Of a stretch of DNA of 64,000 nt, positions 10,368 to 20,763 are shown piece by piece. The notes beneath the pieces were generated by a model. It saw only the letters and a list, made by a program, of their open reading frames with translations, was not told the DNA's origin and did not search any database. The position numbers and the translations under genes were made by a program. This DNA is from Archivesica marissinica (lineage: Eukaryota > Mollusca > Bivalvia > Venerida > Vesicomyidae): NCBI GenBank assembly GCA_014843695.1, contig CM026398.1, positions 20,507,594 to 20,571,593 of the forward strand. Reading direction: 5' to 3'. The stretch's first letter is position 1; each line of letters begins with the position of its first letter.

Positions 10368-13300
10368 ATGGACGGATTAGATCTAGCCAACAGAGATCCC
10401 AATGGGCTTAACGAACATCTTAAGGTAATGTGCTTTTCTTATGATACATGTGCATGCATAACACGTAGTTTGTTCTATATTTATAAGTTATTCAATAAAT
10501 GCATTGTTTTTCTGGATACTACGCTCACAAATTGCAAATGTGTTGTGTACCAGTACCGTAGCCAGAGGAAAATTTCAACCGAGGCAATCTAGGGGGGTCC
10601 GGGGGCATGTTCCCCTTTAACATTATTGGGGGTATAGAAGCGATTTCCTGCGTTTTCTGATTTAATGAGTTTAGACGTATAATTATGTACTGACCTTTCA
10701 GCTTTCTAGCAGTCAACATTTTATACAGCAAACGGATATTTTTTGCAATTTATTTATTTAATTTTTCATTTATTTTTGGGTTTGGAAATTTTAATCGAGG
10801 ATGTTGCCTCGGTGTGCCTCAGTGTGGCTACGGGCCTGTTTACAGTAACTGTTACTGTAATAAACTCTTCTTTTATTTAATAGTATTGTTTCTTTTTGTA
10901 TTGCACGCAGCAATAAACGCATGGTTAGTTTTTTTTTTGTTTTTTGTGGGGTTGTGTGTGGTGTGGTGGTTTGGTGGGTTTTGTTGTTTTTGTTTTGTGG
11001 GTTTTGTTGTTTGGGTTGTGTTTGTTGTTTTGGTTGTGTTTGTTTGTGTGTGTTTGTTTTTTTTGTTTGTGGTTATCCCCTCCTCTACCTCTCCCTCTCC
11101 TCATTTCTCTTCTTCTTCATCCCTCTCTCCACCTCCTCCTCTCTCTCTATTTTCTCTCTCCTTCTATCTCTCTCCCTCTCGCTCCTCGCTCTCTCTCTGT
11201 CTAGCTCTCTCTCGCTCTCGCTCTCTCTCTCGTTCTCTCCCTCGCTCTCTCTCCTCCTCTCTCTCCTCCTTCCTCTCTCTCTCTATTTTCTCTATCTATC
11301 TCCCTCCCCCTCTCTATATCTCTCTCCCTCCCTCCTCCTCTCTATATCGCTCCTTCTCTCTCTCTCCTCCCTTCCTCCCTCCCTCCCTCCCTTTCGTATA
11401 TCTGATCATGAAAACGACTCATAATTATATGATGAGCAAACGGATACAAATATAGAACAGACAGGCGCGTAGCTAGGCTTACGCATGTACGCACGTGCGT
11501 AAGATTTATTTTGAAAATGAAATAAATGCGAAAATGCAATAAAACTGGATCGTAAGGGGGTAAGGGCGGACACTGACATTGAGCATTCACAAGAAAGCAG
11601 ACATGAACGAAATGCCAACATATATTGATTGTAGCTGATGTTCAAAGTAGGCAAAAGTCATCCGAGACCATATAGCGGGGGGAAATTATCCGGGTGGGGC
11701 ATGCCCCCAGACCCCCTAGAATGGTGCATAATCCATATTTAGGCCTAGCTACGCGCCTGACAGAACATAATTTTATTTCGAAAGACTTGTACATACATGC
11801 TCGTCTTAACAAAACTAGTAATAACATATACAATTAATGATCACGTGACAGAGGGTAATAAAAAAAATCGGAACACTTAAGACTATTAAATGTGTATATA
11901 GACTGTCTAATGCAATAGTGTGCAATTGTTTACGTATGTTGTTATAACATGGACATATACAAGTCAAATAATAAATACCTTCAATATCTAGCAATAGCTA
12001 CATGTGGTAAATCATGTTCTGCAAACGAAACCCCGGGGTGTTATTCTTAATCAGTGGTTACTGTGGGTGTGCCGTCCATGTGTGTCTGTGTTTCATCATT
12101 TCACTCTAGAGCAGGTGTAGGTTCTCTCCACATCACTAAATTAAGGGTATATATTTCCCCATTTCAATCTAAAGTATGAACTGCGATCACGAGGTTCTTC
12201 TCGGCGAAACTGGACCTTATATTCGACAGAAACTGTCCGGGTGGGGAAAAGGGGGGGGGGGGAGCACACCAACACGAGGGGTTATGCATTTACTACGAAC
12301 TATTCTTTATTATTTAGACTAAACTTGTTAGTATATACATACAATATAATTACTCGCTTTATTTGTTTCATTTCACTCGGGGGGGGGGGGGGAGGAGGGA
12401 ATTACTAATTTTGATAGAATGTGTGGCCCAACCCATTTGCTTTCATTTGTTTGTCAATCTTTGTATTGTTGTATACGCGCACATGATGCAATAACATATT
12501 ATTAAACTAACGTACGATAGACATTTGATAAATCCTTCAAGTCTGGATTGTTGTGTTTGTAACTGGCGTGCATGGCGGAGGTTCCCAATTATTGCTTTGT
12601 TATGTATTCAAAAACATCACCAGTCAAAAATGTGTCGGAATCTGTCACGTGATGTAATTTCTAAAGTTTGTGTGTTTGATCTGTCTAAAGTAGGTTCATA
12701 CATTTGCCAGATCTGTTTAATGTAATGCCATGTTTGCATGGGCCAACGATAAAGACAGAGGAAACCAATTAAAATGACCTATCCACGGGAAGTAACTGAC
12801 CGAAGTTTCTCATTCATTGATGCTGGTGTATATGTGATTATCAATGTAGGGTAAACATATCTTATAAACCTCGCATGGTGAGTCTGATATACCTCACCCA
12901 GCGGGCCTTTATGCTCAACCCAGTGGACCTGTATACTCAACCCAGTGGGACTGTATGCTCAACCCAGTGGGCCTGTATACTCAACCCAGTGGGCATGTAT
13001 AATCAACCCAGTGGGCCTGTATACTCAACCCAGTGGGCATGTATACCTCGCATGGTGAGTCTGATATACCTCACCCAGCGGGCCTTTATGCTCAACCCAG
13101 TGGGCCTGTATGCCTCACACAGTGAGCCTGGTATGCATATTTCAAAGTTTAATTGAAAAACAACACTTATAAATATGTTTTCAGGTTCAATTCGAGGATG
13201 TGTTGGCCGAACCCGAGGGAGCCCGTAGTATCGATTGTGTCTGGAAACTATCCTATACCTGCTTCAACTGCTGGCTCGGACTCTGCTACAAGATCACCAC

Positions 13301-13508
13301 CCTCTTCTGTGGAATCTGCATCGCCGCTGAATGGGGCTGCGAGTTCGCTACAATCGCCTTCTATCACGTATGGTACATCACGCCTGCCCTGAGACTCTGC
13401 GAGATCAACTGCACCGTATTTACCAGAATCACAAAGACATGTTGCGCTTGCTGTCTCGAGCCATGCTGTGACGCTTGCGGTGGTCTCTTCCGTCATTGCC
13501 AGAAATAA
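10368..13508 (+). CDS. caveolin (two exons: 10368-10424 and 13185-13508)
   Basis: Caveolins are hairpin membrane proteins that oligomerise to form caveolae. Exon 1 encodes 19 residues ending RDPNGLNEHLK and has donor GTAATG. Exon 2 starts after TTTTCAG in phase 0 and runs to TAA, giving 126 residues. The caveolin signature is clear (FEDVLAEPEG, residues 22-31), followed by the scaffold/hairpin region (about 36-90) with the expected W, GI, WG, F and HVW positions. The N-terminus is short against about 180 residues in vertebrate CAV1. The protein has 17 cysteines, eight between residue 105 and the end, plausible for palmitoylation. The conserved hairpin proline is Cys64, and Glu68 and Glu72 lie in the hairpin. 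The start is chosen by the TATA position and by homology of RDP-LN to vertebrate caveolins. Further 5' exons are not excluded. Confidence 0.9.
10551..10838. mobile_element. hAT-like MITE in caveolin intron 1
   Basis: The ends are inverted: CAGTACCGTAGCCA at 10551 and the complement of CAGGCCCGTAGCCA at 10825-10838. Interior matches near both ends (AAAATTTCAACCGAGGCAA and its inverted counterpart) extend the symmetry. No ORF. The CAGG-CGTAGC ends resemble those of the element at 11462. I could not find a clean target duplication. Confidence 0.6.
10920..11400. repeat. low-complexity GT-rich then CT-rich tract
   Basis: About 135 bases of T/G-rich sequence are followed by about 330 bases of nearly pure pyrimidine (TCTC and CCTC blocks) within caveolin intron 1. 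Long frames rich in Ser/Leu here are composition artefacts. Confidence 0.9.
11462..11759. mobile_element. MITE with perfect 17-bp inverted ends and ACAGA duplication
   Basis: The ends are CAGGCGCGTAGCTAGGC at 11462-11478 and its exact complement at 11743-11759. Both are flanked by ACAGA (11457-11461 and 11760-11764). The 298-bp interior has no ORF. The ends look hAT-like, but the 5-bp duplication is shorter than the usual 8, so superfamily is open. Confidence 0.75.
11840..12875. other. caveolin intron 1, unassigned part with two poly-G tracts
   Basis: Runs of 12 or more G occur near 12250-12262 and 12380-12393. Otherwise no feature is seen. Confidence 0.5.
12880..13140. repeat. 22-bp minisatellite in caveolin intron 1, about 11 units
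   Basis: The unit is TGTATACTCAACCCAGTGGGCC. The array ends about 45 bases before the exon 2 acceptor. A longer block containing CTCGCATGGTGAGTCTGATA occurs at both ends of the array, a small higher-order duplication. Confidence 0.93.
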
Positions 13509-14110
13509 ACATGATTGTCACGAGCTGTGTGCTTCAATGCCTGATTGTGTCCAATATTACGACCTAGTAACTATCCAGATGAACGCAGAAACATATTAAA
13601 ATTAGGTATTAAATGTATTCAATTTGAGCCTGATGACGTCTAGTATTTGTGCTTAGATCAAAGTGTGCTCAAAATTGAACCATTAAACACTTCTTACATA
13701 TGCTGTTTAGTATAATCACTGTATACCCGTTATTGTTCTGCTCTCTCCACCAGAGATGCACGGGCACTTTCGGGAGTATAATTTAGTATATATTTATATA
13801 AATGTTCCCATGTTTACTGTGATAATTCTGTTACATTTTCAATAAAACTATACGAGTACATGCTTTCTGAGTCTTAGAATATTCTCTTAGAAGATTAGAA
13901 GTAAGTTTAGATATTGGCATAGTATACGGCCGTTGAATGTGTAGTACGCCGTTTCAGTATATAATTGTGGTTTTGAATCCGAAAACAAGCGTCTGTGGAT
14001 TTTGCAATAAGACATGGTCTGTTCTGTTCTGTCTTTTTGGACGTATGATGGACAGTGAATTTGTTTAGATGTTTGACGACATTAAATCAATTCATACTAG
14101 ACCCAACAGT
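13509..14110 (+). terminator. caveolin 3' untranslated region with AATAAA at 13841
   Basis: AATAAA at 13841-13846 follows the stop codon by about 330 bases and is the likely polyadenylation signal. An earlier AATAAA overlaps the stop codon itself. The rest is AT-rich with no recognised feature. Confidence 0.5.
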
Positions 14111-14114
14111 TCTT

Positions 14115-14570
14115 AATTTTTTTTATCCTGTCCACGTGAATACAGATCCTTCCAGCTGACATATCCTGTCCACGTGAATACAGATCCTTCCCGCTGACAT
14201 ATCCTGTCCACGTGAATACAGATCCTTCCCGCTGACAGATCCTGCCCACGTGAATACAGATCCTTCCCGCTGACAGATCCTGCCCACGTGAATACAGATC
14301 CTTCCCTCTGACAGATCCTGCCCACGTGAATACAGATCCTTCCCTCTGACAGATCCTGCCCACGTGAATACAGATCCTTCCCGCTGACAGATCCTGCCCA
14401 CGTGAATACAGATCCTTCCCGCTGACAGATCCTGCCCACGTGAATACAGATCCTTCTCGCTGACATATCCTGCCCACGTGAATACAGATCCTTCCCTCTG
14501 ACAGATCCTGCCCACGTGAATACAGATCCTTCCCGCTGACATATCCTGCCCACGTGAATACAGATCCCGC
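14115..14570. repeat. 38-bp minisatellite, about 12 units
   Basis: The unit is CCCACGTGAATACAGATCCT followed by TCCCGCTGACAGATCCTG. CACGTG (an E-box sequence) recurs in every unit. Open frames on the minus strand reflect the repeat, not a gene. Confidence 0.96.
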
Positions 14571-14714
14571 CCAAAGACAAACCCATACGCAAAAAACCAA
14601 TACCTCACGTTCCTATGGTATGGGTTATTTAGCACCAGTAACAGCATTAGAGCGTTTATCACCCTGCCCACCTCTTACACGAGGTAGAGTACACACAACA
14701 CGGCAACATTAATT

Positions 14715-14905
14715 AACACGCTGAACTGGTAATCCATGGATTGCAGGTTCAACCCCCGTCTGACCATAATAAAATTAACAGTCTTTCAGGTGAGACTTTA
14801 AACCGATGTTTCATGTCGGTGCTGTACACCGTGCACGTAAAAGAACCAGATGATACTCTGGAATGGGTCTCTGTCTGTATCATTGCACTATCCTCCAAAA
14901 ATCTA
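14715..14905 (+). mobile_element. SINE-1, truncated at both ends
   Basis: It starts in the anticodon arm (CTGAACTGGTAATCCA), keeps the B box and body, and lacks the 3' hairpin tail. Confidence 0.85.
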
Positions 14906-14955
14906 ATTAGGTTAGACTCGTAGACGTTGTGAACGGTGACCTTCGACGATCGAAA

Positions 14956-15129
14956 ATGGCTACAGCAGCTAAAACTTTTATACGGCGTATGTCAAGCTTG
15001 AAGCAGGCTACAGGGTCAGACTCAAGAACTGTAGTTTCATATCAAAAGTTCTACGCCAGAAAACAGGAGTCTTTTCTCAACTATCACAAAGAAGAGCGAA
15101 GTGCGTTTTTCGCACGCACACACAAATAA
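14956..15129 (+). CDS. hypothetical 57-residue protein
   Basis: A short single-exon frame begins at an ATG in a good context (AAAATGG) and ends TAA. The N-terminus (MATAAKTFIRRMSSLK) is basic, hydroxylated and lacks acidic residues, as mitochondrial presequences do. The rest is charged and rich in Lys, Arg, Tyr and Phe (KFYARKQESFLNYHKEER). I do not recognise the family. It begins about 50 bases after a SINE-1 fragment, so it could be a retrocopy or a chance ORF. No splice sites or polyadenylation signal are obvious. Confidence 0.3.
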   Translation: MATAAKTFIRRMSSLKQATGSDSRTVVSYQKFYARKQESFLNYHKEERSAFFARTHK

Positions 15130-15960
15130 CTTGCTAATGTTAAAGACACACCCGACATACTTTCTCACAAAAAGCCTGCAATGTCACGCTTCATATACGG
15201 TTACTCCTTTGTATATGATTACTTGTAATGCTGACGAACAATCAAATGCTTGGATTTTCTCATTTTTCATGTGAAAAATATTGTATAACACCCCATCTCT
15301 CTCGATCATGAAACGGTTTTACGAAAGATCTAAGTAAGTAGTTTTTGTTTTAAGTTATGAGTTAAGTAAAAACAATGTAAGCTGATCTCATTCCACGAAA
15401 TAAATCTAAATAACTCTTAGATACTCTATAAACATAATATATGACGTGGAATTAACATGAACTATCACGTGCCAATTGAAATCAACCATGAACTCATATT
15501 TATATAAAAAGATGTTAACAGTAGATTCTTGTGAGATATTGTTTATAAATGTTGATATTTCCCTTTCGCAACTGTGGAAATAGAGCAACACAAACGTGTA
15601 TGCACACATTACATATGTGATCACTCACGTTCTGTGTACGTACGTATACTGCCCATATACACACATGTCTGACCACGCATTCACACACAGTCTAACAGAG
15701 ACTCATATCCACATACATTTATTTACCATCTCATCTCAACATTATATTTAAACGTATTTATACACTGTAATATAACATTGCATATATACACTGAACCGAA
15801 TTTCTAAACGTCCTAAACAACCTAATAAATTGTGAGTTTAGGGTAACTGGTCTGTGTATTAGTCCAACTATTGGTAGTCTTTAGACCAACTATTGGTAGT
15901 CTTATTGTTATCCACCATACTCTATTATCAATATACACTAAGAAAACACCAATTTATTGT
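15130..15960. other. unassigned AT-rich intergenic DNA
   Basis: Nothing recognisable on either strand. Confidence 0.5.
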
Positions 15961-16182
15961 CATGGCTGACCAAGCGGAAAGGAAGGTTGGAATGCTAAGT
16001 GTTGGCATGAGGACCACGTGCACGGCATGGTGAGTGCTCAATTTGATTGCAATTTATTCTATGTGCGACCCGTAACCGAAAAAACAGAAACTATTGCGAG
16101 AATGACCATTGAGGAAAGCGGGCGAGCCGTCGGTATGCTTGATACGGGCACTTCTATCAGACAAGTATGTTCAGCGTTGTAA
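15961..16182 (+). pseudogene. Tc1/mariner-like transposase scraps (helix-turn-helix part)
   Basis: Two short frames resemble the N-terminal helix of Tc1/mariner transposases. At 15961 a frame with ERKVGMLSVGMRTT occurs. At 16102 another reads MTIEESGRAVGMLDTGTSIR and stops at 16182. The GRA-GML--G-S pattern is the recognisable part. Neither continues into a catalytic domain and no terminal repeats were found, so these are relics at best. Confidence 0.45.
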
Positions 16183-16575
16183 TTAAAATTCGATATTTCA
16201 AGTACATTTTGTAATGAATCATACAATGTCATATTTTAATATCATTCTAAATCATTTCCATCGTGTTTCCAGGTTGCACGACTTTTCAATAGACGGCATT
16301 CTACTATGGTCTTTACTTGTTGATTGTCTTCAACTGTTATACAACCTCAGGTGGACGTTTAGAAATTCGGTTCAGTGTATATATATATTGCCTACTAGTA
16401 TGCAGTGTGTGTATATATATATAATATTATATATATAGCTATATATTTGATATGTTATTCTGTTGTTTGCATGTTATTCATAGCTTTTGTTTTATATATC
16501 TAGCATTTACAAATCTAAATAAAATAGAATACGTTTGTATAATTATCTAATTAATTTGTAACTACGGCCACGTGT
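16183..16575. other. AT-rich intergenic DNA with TA microsatellite
   Basis: Runs of TATATA occur near 16378-16440. No gene is seen. Confidence 0.5.
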
Positions 16576-16800
16576 GTGGCGTCCGTGGTCCAGTGGTAAA
16601 GCGTCGGATTTGGAATCGAACGGTCCCAGGTTCGATACTCGGACAGGCCACGTATGTAGTGTCATTGAGCAAGGCACCTCACACACATTGCTTAGTACTA
16701 GTTAATCGCTTATGTCGTCTAAGCCTGACCAGGAGAACATGTATAGGTCCCCGAGAGGGGTTTGACATTAATGGAACATACATACATACATACTTATGTT
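16576..16800 (+). mobile_element. tRNA-derived SINE, tRNA-Pro-like head with (CATA)n tail
   Basis: The head has an A-box region GTCCGTGGTCCAGTGGTAAA, an anticodon-arm loop TTTGGAA (anticodon TGG) and B box GGTTCGATAC. It has its own body and ends in a CATACATA repeat. It is a different family from SINE-1, -2 and -3, and the only copy I see here. Confidence 0.7.
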
Positions 16801-17548
16801 TTCCTTAATTCCATTGCATCCAAACATAAATAATGTATCATCTATGCTCAGGGTTACACCCACGAGTAAACCACAGAGTACATATATGTTTGTTTCAAGA
16901 AACAACTAAACAGAAGATGTGGTGTAGGTGTGGCATCAACAATGGCAACCTCATTTTATTTCATGACATATACATGCAATTCAATTCATCCTTTCTCTCT
17001 CATGGTTCCGCGGGAAAAAAATGGCGCCACAAAGTGTGGCTGAATAAGTCTTTAACATTTGTAGAAGAACTATACGAGAGATATGGTGCTCTCGTATGAC
17101 AATGTCCAGAACCATGAATACACGCACATAACACACCCAAAATCGTATATCTCACTTCCACGTCCGTCTCAATAATGACAAGAAATCATTATTATAACTG
17201 AAAATACAAGTATAATGTTAGATTCCATAATATACACAATGGGTGGGCGGGAAATAGTATGTCTTTGGGAATAGTATGTCTTATCGTCGCCTTGTTGAGC
17301 CTTCGAATGAAATATCATGCGATATTTCCCACTCGTAAACCACGTTACACAATGTAATGCTCTATTGCACAACAGAGCACGTTTATACAGGTAAACTGTG
17401 AAACCATGTACCCGATAATAAATACATATATAACATAGCTAGAAACCACAATATAGTATATGCTATGATGGTACTGGCCGGTATAACACCAATGCACACA
17501 GACGTGTAAACTAATAAAGCTTATAATTGATATATTATTCTGTTGTTC
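16801..17548. other. unassigned intergenic DNA
   Basis: An 88-codon open frame at 16833-17099 has no recognisable motif and is probably chance. Nothing else is seen. Confidence 0.4.
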
Positions 17549-17790
17549 ACAGATCCCTACCTAAAGGCACGACCCCAAGAACTTCTCACACACACCCTTA
17601 TATCTGTTGTTTACAGATCCCTACCTAAAGGCACGACCCCAAGAACCCCCCCCCCCCCACACACACGCTTATATCTGTTGTTTACAGATCCCTACCTAAT
17701 GGCACGACCCCAAGAACCTCTCCCACACACACACCCTTATATCTGTTGCTTACAGATCCCTACCTAAAGGCACGACCCCAAGAGCCCCAC
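17549..17790. repeat. tandem repeat of about 75 bp, just over 3 units
   Basis: Each unit contains CAGATCCCTACCTAAAGGCA, then CGACCCCAAGAAC, a C/CA-rich stretch of variable length and CTTATATCTGTTG. The last unit runs directly into a SINE-2 copy. Confidence 0.9.
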
Positions 17791-17960
17791 TGGAGCCGTT
17801 ACGATTGTGCCCTTAGGCAAGGCATTTAAATTCCACGTTGCTTCTTCTCTCTCCCTCGTGGCGCTGGATTCCATCAGGAATGAGGTCTCGAGAGTGATTT
17901 ATATAAGTTGAAATAACTTGTTTCGCAATCGAGCTAAAATAAATTTGTATAAACTAACCC
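17785..17960 (+). mobile_element. SINE-2, 5'-truncated
   Basis: It starts at CACTGGAGCCGTTACGATTG and continues through the standard body and tail to AAATTTGTATAAACTAA. The tRNA head is absent. Confidence 0.88.
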
Positions 17961-18594
17961 CCCACACACACCCGTATAAGTATTTTGAAGAGATAGAAGA
18001 AATACACATAGCTCTACCGTAGCCTAGACAGTCGGACACACTCCGTCAATATACGAGCAATGTCTCTCATCGATGCACTTGAGTCCCAAGTAGATTGTCT
18101 GCTAACACCGTAACTGATATTTAAACTGTTCACCCAGGAGACATGGTGACAGTCTGTCTTGTCTCGTCCCACCATCTGGCGTTGCCGTACTTTGAAGCGT
18201 GTCTAACGGCTGTTTATCGCCCGGTATGCCCGTCCCTGCTATTGATAATTGTATACAATTTATCTCTGTTTTCAACGACATCATGTCATCTACATCATTT
18301 TCTTTCTTCTTTTTCCGCCTTAGTACGGATTTAATTCTGTGCCACTCCTCAGCCATGATTCCAGCAATATTAATTCAACTTCCAGAATGTATTCAAGCTA
18401 GTTCTCTATTAGTTAGTTACTATAAGAGTTTTCAAAGACTATGAATTGTGGTATGGAATGAGTTTATCTATATACCTATGTACTTTATGAGTATCACGAT
18501 TCCTTTACGCAAGCGAGGACGTCAACTATAAGTGCATACATCCGAGTCATATTTGTCAAGGTATCATCAATCGCTTTTCCCCCGTTCTAAATCT
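17961..18594. other. unassigned DNA; open frame on the minus strand at 18102-18356
   Basis: On the minus strand a frame of 84 codons begins MAEEWHRIKSVLRRKKKKEN at a good start context. Its composition could suit a first exon, but there is no family match I recognise and no supported downstream exon. Confidence 0.3.
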
Positions 18595-18600
18595 GTTTAC

Positions 18601-19606
18601 TACGGTGTTCCGTTAGGGCCATCGCGGTATATAGAGGGAAATCAGGAAGGCGATGGTACGATGGCACGATGGTACGATGTCGATGGTACGATGGTACGAT
18701 GTCGATGGTACGATGGCACGATGCCGATGGTACGATGTCGATGGTACGATGGCACGATGTCGATGGTACGATGGCACGATGTCGATGGTACGATGTCGAT
18801 GGTACGATGTCGATGATACGATGGTACGATGGTCAACGCCATCGTACCATCGACATCGTGCCATCGTACCATCGGCATCGTGCCATCGACATCGTACCAT
18901 CGACATCGTGCCATCGTACCATCGACATCGTACCATCGGCATCGTGCCATCGTACCATCGACATCGTACCATCGACATCGTGCCATCGTACCATCGACAT
19001 CGTATGTAGTGCTTTGGACAAGATACATTTGAAACGTATGTAGTGCTTTGGACAAGACACATTTGAAACGTATGTAGTGCTTTGGACAAGACACATTTGA
19101 AATGTATGTAGTGCTTTGGACAAGACACATTTGAAACGTATGTAGTGTTTGGACTAGACACATTTGAAACGTATGTAGTGCACGATGTCGATGGTACGAT
19201 GGCACGATGGCGATGGTACGATGTCGATGGTACGATGGCACGATGTCGATGGTACGATGGCACGATGTCGATGGCACGATGTCGATGGTACGATGGTACG
19301 ATGTCGATGGTACGATGGTACGATGTCGATGGTACGATGGCACGATGTCGATGGTACGATGTCGATGGTACGATGGCACGATGTCGATGGTACAATGGTA
19401 CGATGTGTTATTATCATCGTGCCATCTTACCATCGACATCGTACCATCGTGCCATCGTACCATCGACATAGTGCCATCGTACCATCGACATCGTGCCATC
19501 GTACCATCGACATCGTACCATCGCCATCGTGCCATCGTACCATCGTGCCATCGTACCATCGCGTTACATTTTTTATATACCGCGATGACCCTAACGGAAC
19601 ACCGTA
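18601..19606. mobile_element. foldback DNA transposon, IS3EU-like ends, 6-bp target duplication
   Basis: The termini are inverted repeats of 33 bases with one mismatch, starting TACGGTGTTCCGTTAGGG (18601-18633 and complement at 19574-19606). Both are flanked by the direct repeat GTTTAC (18595-18600 and 19607-19612). TACGG ends with a 6-bp duplication are, as I recall, the hallmarks of the IS3EU superfamily. The interior has no transposase. It is built of CGATGGTACGATG-type short repeats arranged as two large palindromes (about 18650-19003 and 19180-19563) around a 34-bp tandem block, so each half can fold on itself. Confidence 0.8.
19003..19178. repeat. 34-bp tandem repeat, 5 units, inside the foldback element
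   Basis: The unit is GTATGTAGTGCTTTGGACAA followed by GACACATTTGAAAC. It separates the two palindromic halves of the element. Confidence 0.95.
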
Positions 19607-19612
19607 GTTTAC

Positions 19613-20171
19613 GAATTTGTTTTGTATTGCGAATGACGTCAACGCTGTCAGTAACTCGTACTTGCTATATATTGTACACGCTAGCATTGTCAAACAGCGA
19701 GCAGATAACTACTAATCACATTACATTTCCAAAATATATGTTGATGTTTTCATTTAAGTAAAGGTATATATAGAATTATAGAGTGGTGGAACCTATGCTT
19801 AAGTTATATGCACTTGCCGTATATTATTATTTTCTGAAGTTGTGAACACAATTTTCAAAAAATTGTTGTTGAAAATGTTAGCTTCATTACGCGACCATGC
19901 GCCTCAATACAGCTTTCGCAACGACACCTGTTTCCATGGGGAACTAGATACTTTAGGGCACGGCACGTATGCACGGCGTACATGCATTTTTTAAATTTAT
20001 GTATACGGGTAAATGTTGATTATATTATTTTGACTTAGTAACATCAATAACTAACAATATTACAACTCATAAGAAACTTTTTTCTGGTTATTTGTACATT
20101 TTTTCCAATTCGGATAGCTACCTGAAATGTTTCATAAACCGATATCTATAAATATATATATTTGTTTGCTT
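19613..20171. other. unassigned AT-rich intergenic DNA
   Basis: No gene, RNA or repeat recognised. Confidence 0.5.
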
Positions 20172-20316
20172 TTAGTATAAACTTTATTTATTTTACAACG
20201 ATTGCATAGCAAGTTTTAACAACTTATATTAATCACTCTCGTTGGCGCGGATGAAAGTGTATATGTGGTCATTCGTGTGGGAGGAAGCCGGAGTACCCGG
20301 AGAACACCCACCTGTC
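20172..20316 (-). mobile_element. SINE-3, minus strand, 3' two thirds
   Basis: Tail first (TTATTTATTTTACAACGATT), then CTTATATTAATCACTCTCGT and the conserved body GGAGTACCCGGAGAA. It runs into the array at 20310, which is an amplification of the same element. Confidence 0.88.
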
Positions 20317-20735
20317 TGATCTGGCGACCACCCCGTACCATCTCACATACTTCCCGGTCCGAGGATCAAACCCGTGTCTGATCTGGAGACCACCCCGTAC
20401 CATCTCACATACTTCCCGGTCCGAGGATCGAACCCGGGTCTGATCTGGCGACCACCGTGTCACATCTCACATACTTCCCGGTCCGAGGATCGAACCCGGG
20501 TCTGATCTGGCGACCACAGTACCATCTCACATACTTCCCTGTCCGAGGATCGAACCCGGGTCTGATCTGGCGACCATCGTGCCACATCTCATATACTTCC
20601 CGGTCCGAGGATCGAACCCGGGTCTGATTTGGCGACCACCGTACCATCTCACATACCTCCCGGTCCGAGAATCGAACCCGGGTCTGATCTGGCGACCACC
20701 CCGTACCATCTCAAATACTTTCCGTATCTTGTTTT
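20310..20735. repeat. tandem repeat of about 61 bp derived from SINE-3, about 7 units
   Basis: Each unit runs from CTGATCTGGCGACCAC through CATCTCACATACTTCCCGGT to GAGGATCGAACCCGGGT, which is the SINE-3 segment spanning the B box. The unit is the internal part of the SINE that abuts it, so the array arose from the SINE in place. Every unit keeps a copy of the pol III B box. Confidence 0.92.
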
Positions 20736-20763
20736 CTTTTGTAACGGGACTATGGTATCGGGC

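Noticed and set aside
10814..11455. 213-codon Ser/Leu/Phe-rich frame
   Set aside because: Pyrimidine-tract composition artefact in an intron.
16833..17099. 88-codon ORF as a gene
   Set aside because: No recognisable motif, splice support or start context beyond chance.
18613..19761. Frames rich in YHRHR/DGTM repeats on both strands
   Set aside because: By-products of the palindromic microrepeats in the foldback transposon.
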